Positions 58,401 through 64,000 of a stretch of DNA of 64,000 nucleotides are shown here, piece by piece; position 1 is the first letter of the stretch; each line of letters starts with the position of its first letter. The notes below the pieces were generated by a model. It had not been told where the DNA came from, did not search any database, and saw nothing but the letters and a program-made list of their open reading frames with translations. The position numbers and the translations under genes were made by a program. The stretch comes from Paracentrotus lividus (taxonomy: Eukaryota > Echinodermata > Echinoidea > Camarodonta > Echinidae). The stretch lies in the NCBI GenBank assembly GCA_940671915.1, contig CALNVZ010002100.1, positions 7,353,919-7,417,918 of the forward strand. Direction: 5' to 3'.

Positions 58401-59798
58401 AAATCATAAGAAATTTAAAAAACAATAAAATACATAGAGAATCGATTTTGGCACAGGAATTTTTTTCTTGTACAATTCTTAGGAATGACATAAAGAATAT
58501 TTTCCCCAAAAATCAGCTTTCTATGAGCTTTATTAGTGAATTAGAGCAAAAAGTATGATTTCGATAAGAATAAATTAGCATAATTAATTCATTAAAATAA
58601 AATATATGAATTTCGTCGTAATTTACCTATACAACCGCATAGATTATGTCATTCTCTACCTTCATGCAAATTTTCGTCGCGATCTCGCGCGATCCGCGGC
58701 CGAGATCTTAGGGGGGGCCATAATGGCCCCCCCACAGGACTTTAAGGCTCACGAAATAGCCCAGGTAAGTTAGGGTGCCTCTTATTCTTGTATCTAATCA
58801 CTTTTGTCAGATTTTATTATTTTTTTATTTTGCTTAATCACTTTGGTGCGGACCACGTAATACTATGTGATCATGTTATTGTCTGATTAAAGATTGTACA
58901 GGGTTACGAAGTTGTAGTCTGAAAAGCATAAAAGTAAATTATGTGAATCAATAGTTCATGTATTTGCAGGTCATTAAAATGAACTGCACATGAAGCTCCA
59001 TTTCTTTATGATAAGCTCTCCATTGTATGCTTTGTTTTAAACTTTCTCTTTTTTGACCATCTGAATAATTAGGCTGGCTATGGATATGGGCTACCAATCT
59101 CGAGACTGTATGCCAAATATTTCCATGGTGATCTAACACTTAGCTCAATGGATGGCTATGGGACTGATGCAGTGGTGTACCTCAAGGTAAGTAACGCGGT
59201 TCCCAGAGTCATGAAATATCCTGGACAAATTTGTAGTCATGGAAAGTCAGGGAAAAGTCAGGGAATTTGGAAAATTTGTGAAAAGTCATGGAAAAGTCAT
59301 AGAATTCTGGATAAGCTGCACCCCTGACTTTGACATTCAAGGGGGGGGGGGTGGAATCCTCTCCATTCATATTTTTATAAACATAGTACGAAAAAATATA
59401 TGTAGATCTACATGTATATATTAGAAATAAACCCTTGAAAGGATTGAAAAAAATAGCATAGGTAAATAGGTATTCTAGGTGGATTTTGCTTGTATTGATA
59501 ACAGTCATTTCATTTTGATGCAATTTATTACCAGTACTTAAAATATTAAAGATTTTAAAATTCTTTTAAACATTTCTGTAGCAAGATATTTAAGAGAAAT
59601 AAAATTGGAAAAAATATATCTCCTAAAATGTTAATTCCCCTCTTAATTTAATAGGTACTATCAAGTGAGGCTTCAGAGCTCCTGCCTATATATAACAGCG
59701 CTGTGTCAAGGTATTATAAGTCCACAACACCTGCAAGTGACTGGAGTACACCAGGTTATTTCATTCGCAACTACACGACTAAAAGATATGGGAAGTAA
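49273..59798 (+). CDS. PDK: Pyruvate dehydrogenase kinase, mitochondrial, twelve exons
   Basis: PDK phosphorylates the E1-alpha subunit of pyruvate dehydrogenase in the mitochondrial matrix and so turns off acetyl-CoA formation from pyruvate; it binds the E2 lipoyl domain. Family blocks in order: [74 protein letters not shown] (conserved His region), [48 protein letters not shown], the N-box [10 protein letters not shown]1 box [20 protein letters not shown]2 box [16 protein letters not shown], and a C-terminal SDWSTP with the family's DW pair. Total is about 410 residues, normal for PDKs. The proposed start is ATG 49373, giving a basic leader [17 protein letters not shown] that could serve as a mitochondrial signal. 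Exons 8-9 contain apparent indels; the rest is open. PDK rather than the related BCKDK is chosen from the block wording; which PDK isoform is unclear. Confidence 0.92.
49991..50135 (+). CDS. PDK: PDK exon (FLRQELPVR block)
   Basis: 145 nt after TTATTACAG, ending in the middle of the Trp codon before GTGAGA. It reads [20 protein letters not shown], then [19 protein letters not shown] and PSVRMVQGW. Confidence 0.94.
50590..50763 (+). repeat. SINE-like repeat with (ATT)n tail
   Basis: ATGCGCCTTGAGCACTCTAC, GTGCGCAATACAAATCACAT and then an ATT microsatellite (about 50733-50762) form a typical short-element 3' end in a PDK intron. Confidence 0.5.
50976..51047 (+). CDS. PDK: PDK exon ([12 protein letters not shown] block)
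   Basis: 72 nt after CTGTTCAG, donor GTAAGA. It reads [20 protein letters not shown], then TLSR. Phases match both neighbours. Confidence 0.93.
51623..51686 (+). CDS. PDK: PDK exon (conserved His region)
   Basis: 64 nt after ACCCCAG, donor GTGAGC. It reads [20 protein letters not shown], then Q. The RNRH...TMAQG block holds the conserved His found in mitochondrial protein kinases. Confidence 0.94.
52030..52240 (+). repeat. SINE-like tail and TATTA-type simple repeat
   Basis: AGCACTATATAAATGTAATT with an ATT-rich tail, then TATTATATTATATTATATTA at about 52180-52215, up to the PDK exon acceptor. Confidence 0.6.
52241..52361 (+). CDS. PDK: PDK exon (YFLDRFY block)
   Basis: 121 nt after TCAAACAG, donor GTAAGT. 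It reads [20 protein letters not shown], then [20 protein letters not shown], ending one base into Thr. A TATTA-type simple repeat precedes its acceptor. Confidence 0.94.
52842..54040. mobile_element. Outer foldback element, left arm split by another foldback
   Basis: The left arm (52842-52979 and 53567-about 53672) pairs with the right arm (about 53815-54040). Shared blocks include ATTCCAAATTTAGGTGTTTT, CATCTAGAAAGTAT and GACGTCAAAGGATGTTAA, with their inverses at 53951, 53937 and 53833. The arms become continuous only after removing the inner element at 52980-53566. It lies in a PDK intron. Confidence 0.75.
52980..53566. mobile_element. Inner foldback element flanked by TTAA, 587 bp
   Basis: TTAAAGGGGAATCCAACCCA at the left and TTGGATTCCCCTTTAA at the right, with arms of about 260 bp in near-perfect pairing (CAATTTGAGGATCCCCATAG against its inverse, and so on). 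TTAA on both sides agrees with a TTAA-targeting superfamily (piggyBac or Kolobok). A half copy is at 33346-33708. Confidence 0.85.
54163..54249 (+). CDS. PDK: PDK exon (HVGSIDP block)
   Basis: 87 nt after TTTTTAG, donor GTAGGT. It reads [20 protein letters not shown], then SCDIVAVLR and one base of Asp. Confidence 0.94.
54367..54505. mobile_element. Small MITE, 140 bp
   Basis: GGGGCATTTCATCAAAGGAC through TTGTCGGACATTTTATCC pairs with the inverse at 54471-54504. PDK intron. Confidence 0.75.
54859..55122. mobile_element. MITE with GGTGTTGCATAAAACT ends
   Basis: GCCGGGTGGTGTTGCATAAA at the left, TTTATGCAACAGGGTGCTGG at the right, near-inverted. Inner hairpins include AACCCGAGTTTTCTCGGGTT. About 264 bp in a PDK intron. 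Confidence 0.6.
55342..55418 (+). CDS. PDK: PDK exon (DAYDSAK block)
   Basis: 77 nt after CATCAG, donor GTGAGT. It reads [20 protein letters not shown], then EGGLM, ending in phase 0. Confidence 0.93.
55419..56367 (+). other. PDK intron with C-rich microsatellite
   Basis: It contains a pyrimidine tract of CCCCCTTT/CCCCCTTAT units at about 55838-55920. No other element recognised. Confidence 0.6.
56368..56443 (+). CDS. PDK: PDK exon 8 (YVPSHLYH block), frame-disrupted, left end uncertain
   Basis: The frame [10 protein letters not shown] matches the family, but FELIK, the next expected block, is found only after a shift (two extra or one missing base at ATGGC). It ends before GTAAAG at 56444, in phase with the next exon (K-N-S-M-R-A). 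The acceptor is probably GATGGCAG near 56367, but the first codons do not align well. Confidence 0.55.
56862..56967 (+). CDS. PDK: PDK exon 9 (N-box), frame-disrupted
   Basis: After TTGTAG the exon begins AATCTATG where Asn-Ser-Met needs AATTCTATG, so one T is missing. The frame then reads [13 protein letters not shown] and meets a stop, where one missing C (ATCTGAAT for ATCCTGAAT) restores [20 protein letters not shown] and the K before GTCAGT. The Asn of the N-box, needed for Mg-ATP binding, is thus present only if the missing bases are errors. Confidence 0.75.
57337..57390. other. Assembly gap (54 N) inside a poly(A) tract
   Basis: 54 undetermined bases with A runs on both sides, in the PDK intron before the G1 exon. 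The true length of the homopolymer region is unknown. It does not touch coding sequence. Confidence 0.98.
57649..57762 (+). CDS. PDK: PDK exon 10 (G1 box)
   Basis: 114 nt, phase 0 at both ends, acceptor CTGTTCAG, donor GTATGT. It reads [20 protein letters not shown], then [18 protein letters not shown]. The DxGGG motif is the ATP-lid G1 box of the GHKL fold. Confidence 0.95.
57998..58776 (+). mobile_element. piggyBac-like MITE, copy 2
   Basis: TTAACCCTAACTTACCTGGG at the left and CCCAGGTAAGTTAGGGT at the right are exact inverted repeats; the right TTAA has decayed. It shares GATCGCGCCACT, TTTCGCGAAAATCGG and AGAGCAAAAAGTATGATTTC with copy 1. It lies in the PDK intron between exons 10 and 11. 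779 bp, non-coding. Confidence 0.75.
59073..59186 (+). CDS. PDK: PDK exon 11 (G2 box)
   Basis: 114 nt, phase 0, acceptor ATAATTAG, donor GTAAGT. It reads [20 protein letters not shown], then [18 protein letters not shown]. Both the G2 box and the G-x-G-T-D-A-x-x-Y-L-K end are intact. Confidence 0.95.
59215..59330 (+). repeat. Simple repeat of GTCATGGAAAAGTCAGGGAA words
   Basis: Imperfect 15-20 bp units of GTCA(T/G)GGAAAA in the last PDK intron. A G run follows at 59341-59350. Confidence 0.6.
59655..59798 (+). CDS. PDK: PDK exon 12, C-terminus and stop
   Basis: 144 nt after TTTAATAG. It reads [20 protein letters not shown], then [20 protein letters not shown] and TTKRYGK with TAA. The SDW includes the DW pair used for dimer contacts in PDKs. 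The last residues vary among family members. Confidence 0.94.
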   Translation, partial: VLSSEASELLPIYNSAVSRYYKSTTPASDWSTPGYFIRNYTTKRYGK

Positions 59799-59859
59799 AT
59801 GTTTTTGTTGTACCTGTAACCTCATGAAAACTCTAAGCGAGAGACATGTAAACCATCTC

Positions 59860-60120
59860 TAAGGAATACGAATCATCGTCTAGTTGCTGTACCCTTTCCT
59901 TTTGCCATTGGTCCTGCAACATATATTGGACGGCATGATCATGCTATCCCGAAAGCAACCACAGATGCTTACAAGTTCTCCTTCTTCCCACGTTCTGTCA
60001 AAATTTGGAACCACCTACCAGGATCTGTTGTAATAGAAACAAACCCAGCTGTATTTAGAGAGGCCGCACTGCCAGTCATCTGTGTGAGACAGCCTCCTGT
60101 TGAGTCTCTTATGCTGTAAA
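59860..60120 (+). pseudogene. LINE reverse-transcriptase ORF tail, truncated
   Basis: Plus-strand reading gives NTNHRLVAVPFPFA, then TTDAYKFSFFPRSVKIWNHL and PGSVV, the typical C-terminus of non-LTR reverse transcriptase ORFs (T-x-x-Y-x-x-S-F-F-P-R-x-x-x-x-W-N-x-L-P), ending ESLML and TAA. All upstream parts of the element are missing. It starts about 60 bp after the PDK stop, so it may lie in the PDK 3' UTR. Confidence 0.75.
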
Positions 60121-61259
60121 CCAAGAGGCATATTTTACTTTTCTGTAATTGACAGTCTTTCTGTTTTCATATTATTAATGTTTTTTTTTTTTGGGGGGGG
60201 TTTATTTTGTCTTTGTTAGCCGATTCATGCCATTATTGCTTTATCTCTCACGGCGTGCCATAGGGAGGTTGTAAATGCATAGCGAATTCCTGTGCAGCCT
60301 CGCTTTTGTGTCCTTCACAAAAGTGGGCATTGGGCATTGCTCATTGAAGCAGGCATCATTTTCGGACTTTTTAGTGTCAAATGATAGTTGAGGATATGAG
60401 CTTTCTCTGCATATGAATCTTTTCCCCCAAAACCATATATTTCTTATTTTGTAGCCATTTAAAAAGTGTATAGTTCTTTCTGGGACACACTGTATAAGGC
60501 ACAATATTATTATAAATATTAAAGTGTAGGCCTACAAAAATATCATCCTGTACATCATGTCCCAAAAAAAAATTGTCCCTCTAATTCACAACACAATAAT
60601 TGCTATTAAACATCAAGTTTTATACTCAATTAAGTTTATGTATTTACAAAATCTCACATAAGTTCTGTTAACTGAAATAGTAAACTAACAATAATATACA
60701 TGATAAACATTGAATACACAAATGAATGTGTGACATAATTCATTCTCAAATACCAGTTGTTTATAATGATAATGATATATATGTTCTTTGATGTGATAGA
60801 ATAAGACAATTGTTTGGAGTTTAGAGATATAGACTTTATATAATAGTTTCATATAATAACTCAGCAATTCCTGGAATAATTTTAAATGTCTCTCTTTATT
60901 GGTTTTGAATACACATGCTCTTATGTAACAGTAGTGGTTTTGGGCCCATTCCAAGTTTGATATATAAAAAAAGAAGAAGAAATATCCAACTTACAAATGC
61001 CATACAATCTTCTGTGCTTCATTTTTCAGTTTAAAGTGATTGTTAAATTCATTCAGAATCTAGGAAGAAAATTACTCTTCCAGCTAATGCTGTAATCATA
61101 ATCGCAAATCCTTAGGTCAGACAGGAATTGCCTGAGATTTTGAAACTAATTTGTTGTTTAATTGATGACGTATTGATAGATATTGATGACTGAATATTAC
61201 CGATGTAATAAGCATACATTGTACGCGTAATGTGGTCTATAGAGGAAAATGATAAGTTT
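60121..61259. other. Non-genic stretch
   Basis: T/G run at 60180-60199. CTTTCTGGGACACACTGTAT near 60477-60496 resembles a mariner-type terminus without a clear partner. No gene supported. Confidence 0.4.
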
Positions 61260-61950
61260 TTAAGTTCCACCCCCCCTGAGATCTCGGCTGTCGACAGCGC
61301 GATAGCGACGAAATTGCCACGCACGTCACCCAGGGCGTAATCTCCAAAATTGCATCGTCAAATGTTTTCCGAAAAATTGTCGATATTAATTAATTATGCT
61401 AATTTATGCATAAATTTACAAATTGCTCTAATTCATTACCCCATTAAATAAAGCTCCAAAGCTGCTAATTTTTTATTTATAAACTCTTTGTAAGATTCTG
61501 ATGAAATGGATTAAAAAAAAAAAAAAATCTGTATTGAATTTCATTTCTTATGTACTTCCTTGTTTTTCGACTTTTTGTCTTCTATTGTTTTTTCGATGAG
61601 AATTGTCGGCAACATTATCACGACCACAAAGAACCAAAACGCATTTAATTTAATGCAGTAAAAGCAAAAATATTCATACATTTATGAATATTGACTTGAA
61701 ATACATTTGTATTGGATTTGTACGCGAAATCACATTTTGAGCAATATTCAGTCTGACGAGCATGTACAAAATGTTACGTAACTGAAGAATGGCGTACCCA
61801 GACGTCGCAAATTTGGTCTTAAAAGTTGCGCAAGACTTGAAAGAAAAAAGTCATGAAATGGCTAGGCGACGGCTTTATGCGTTACCAAGACCTGCCCGAA
61901 ACGTCGAGGGGGGGGGGGGCAGAATCCGCCCCCTGACCTTTTAGGGTTAA
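61260..61950 (-). mobile_element. piggyBac-like MITE, copy 3 (inverted)
   Basis: The left end TTAAGTTCCACCCCCCCTGA and right end CTTTTAGGGTTAA. Its left end (GAGATCTCGGCTGTCGACAG) is the inverse of the right-end region of copies 2 and 4 (CGGACGAGATCTTAGGGG), so it lies in opposite orientation. TTAA is present on both sides. 691 bp. Confidence 0.7.
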
Positions 61951-62223
61951 ACAAGATGAAGAAGTTGTCTCTTTAATATGAGAGAGTAATTGTGGAACTC
62001 GTGAATAAGCTTGCATATTTATGTTTTTATAAATTGTACATAAGTTCAATATTTTATAATGTATAGCCATAATAATGGAATTATATCAAGGATATAGACT
62101 ACATATTACTAGTAGTTATTGATAACTATTTATTCTGTTATGTACAGTGGATTAAAATCCTTTCTTGACATAACAGAAAAGGTAGTCCTCTCTCCCTTGT
62201 CCTCATAATTTCTGTTACTTTAC

Positions 62224-62528
62224 ATAATTGTTACATAACACTAAACACAATTAAAACGTCACAATCAAGAATAGGTGAACACGCCTCAGCTACCTGATGA
62301 TGCGCATCAATAGATAAGCAGGACAAACTGTTATGAAATTGAATCACAAAAAGCATCATAATGAAACATATCAAAGAAATAGAAAGATGCAACGAATTAA
62401 GGACTATTAACAGAAAGTGTAGTTGCTAAGCCATGACATGTCCTTATTCAAACAGATAGCTGAGGCGTGTTCACCTATTCTTTTTTTGTGACGTTTCAAT
62501 TGCGTTTTAGTGTTATGTAACAATTCAA
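62224..62528. mobile_element. Foldback MITE, arms about 75 bp
   Basis: ATTGTTACATAACACTAAAC, ACGTCACAATCAAGAATAGG and TGAACACGCCTCAGCTA at the left pair with TAGCTGAGGCGTGTTCACCT, TGTGACGT and TTAGTGTTATGTAACAAT at the right. Confidence 0.8.
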
Positions 62529-62739
62529 AGTGAGCTGTTTATTGCGTCATCTAGGTTATGCGCATGGTATCTAAGAACCGATATACTTAATGCACATTGC
62601 CTTGGTAACACAATGGAAAATTATTTTCATAATTGTCATTTTGTCAACTCGATACAGGATGGAGGACCGTCCAAAAATTCATTGAAATAAACATTGAATA
62701 GCTGGAATATCAAAGTACGACTGTCTTGTATTTTGTTTC

Positions 62740-63800
62740 AATAATATCTTCAAGTCTGACCTTGAAATTTATTTCATGATAAAGAGCAACTCATATTCTA
62801 TTCAATGATATCAAACTTATACCTGTGTTGTAATGATGATAAGCAGTGGGCTTTAAACAGTTCCTCTGTACCAAGTTTGGCAAAAGGAGCCTTGATTTAA
62901 CCTAAAAGACTGGTGGGGGGGGTCCACTTCAAAGCCCCACCCCTCGTAATTTTTCGCGGATAACTTCGACGGGAAAAAATTCGGCGGACTTCATGATATT
63001 TCTTCAGTCTTGCGAACTTTTGGAGGACCAATTTGTGATGCCCGGGTACGCGTTCCGATTACGTAATCATTTTGTAACGTTGCGTCAGACCCAAGTACCT
63101 CAAATACGTGATTTTGTGTACAAATCAATACAAATGTGTTTCCAGCCTAAATCATAAATGGTGATATCTTAATTTTTTAACTTGATTTCAAAATGTCATT
63201 AATTCAGGTTATGCTATTATGAAATAGTAGCAGATGATTCTCGAAGAAACAATAAAAAATAAAAGTAAAAAAAAGAAATACATAAGAAATTTTAACAATG
63301 AATAATAAGAACATCTTGTGCAGTTTTCTTTTTTAAACCATTTCCCAATAGCTACAAAGCGCCTGTAACCAAAAATTAGCACTTTTTAGAGTTTATTTAA
63401 TGAATTGAGCATTCTTTAGATTTTATGCCATACTTAGCATAAGTTAATTAGTGAGAATTTTTTCGGGATATGACTCTTCGTTTTGGAGAGGATGCCGTGG
63501 TAACGGCGTTGCCATTTCGGCCGCGATCGCTGCCGCCTCAATCGGACGAGATCTTAGGGGGGGGCTGATGAGCCCCCCCCGTCTTTATGTGTGTCAAATG
63601 GCCCGTCTTTTAGGGTTAATAGTTACAGTAATACTTGTCCCTAATGAATGAGTTCAGAGGCTGACTTTCAAGCAACAATGAATGATTAGAGGCCAGGGCT
63701 GCTTCCAGAAACATGCGTAAATGGTTTCTGAACATGTTTCACTGAGTGCTCAGTCATTACAACGCCAAGTTATTTTGTTCATCATGGATAGCAATAGTTC
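62740..63800. mobile_element. Foldback element interrupted by MITE copy 4
   Basis: The left remnant (62740-62896) and right remnant (63620-63800) carry words of the element at 44022-44430: AAAGAGCAACTCATATTCTA with a near-identical copy at 44103, and TGAATGATTAGAGGCCAGGG / CTGCTTC on the right. The two parts are separated exactly at TTAA by the MITE at 62897-63619. Confidence 0.55.
62897..63619 (+). mobile_element. piggyBac-like MITE, copy 4
   Basis: Best preserved copy: TTAACCTAAAAGACTGGTGG at the left, CCGTCTTTTAGGGTTAA at the right, TTAA on both sides, 723 bp. Inner G-run/C-run pairs flank both ends (GGGGGGG at 62915 and 63557; CCCCCCC at 63571). The open frame at 63451-63651 runs across the terminus and is not a gene. 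Confidence 0.8.
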
Positions 63801-64000
63801 TTTTGTATTGTATTAAAAATCAAGACCATCTCAAAATAGTTTTCCGCGACTCTGAACCGTCGGGGGATGAGGAGAAAAGTTTCACCGTCTCAAGTAGGTT
63901 ATTGAGTGGATCCACCATTAGGTTATTTTGAAGGATTAGATCTTCCCAACGTAATTGATAATTCTATTAATTTTCATTTTATTCGTCGGTAATCCAGTAT

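Overview
The window looks like a gene-poor, AT-rich, repeat-rich stretch of an animal nuclear genome. The genes have introns with GT/AG borders, the spaces between them are packed with foldback elements, MITEs and tandem repeats, and the one long retroelement is an APE-type non-LTR (L2/CR1-like) element with a PHD finger and a 2A-like motif, a combination known from sea urchins. I infer a marine invertebrate deuterostome, most likely an echinoderm. The sequence alone does not prove the species.

Layout. (1) 1-880: a tandem repeat of about 147 bp. (2) 880-4660: MITE-like sequence, including the first of four copies of a TTAA-flanked, piggyBac-like MITE. (3) 4660-26438, plus strand: a queuosine salvage gene (QNG1/C9orf64 family) in eight recognisable exons. 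Exons 4-8 join into one open frame of 231 residues. Exons 1-3 are clearly homologous but each carries apparent one-base indels. The 13 kb intron between exons 4 and 5 holds a 1.48 kb palindrome, a 1.16 kb inverted dimer of a Tc1-like transposon tail, and a 3.8 kb antisense non-LTR element. (4) 26480-33950: foldback elements and simple repeats only. (5) 33970-35566, minus strand: a two-coding-exon gene (195 residues, probably with a 5' UTR exon near 35940) for a small alpha/beta protein of no known function. A near-perfect 137-bp hairpin transposon starts 18 bp after its stop codon. (6) 36200-48960: a repeat block with several MITEs, including two 662-bp twins 2.1 kb apart and a hAT-type element with an 8-bp target duplication. 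(7) 49273-59798, plus strand: a mitochondrial pyruvate dehydrogenase kinase gene (PDK family) in twelve exons. Exons 1-7 and 10-12 are open, while exons 8-9 contain apparent indels. Its introns hold a nested double palindrome and a 54-base assembly gap. (8) 59860-64000: a LINE tail, then two more copies of the piggyBac-like MITE and other foldback elements.

The three genes do not form an operon or an obvious functional group. One is tRNA-nucleoside salvage, one is control of mitochondrial pyruvate oxidation, and one is unknown. The striking property of the window is its density of inverted-repeat DNA, much of it inside introns or just downstream of stop codons, where transcription would make long hairpin RNAs.
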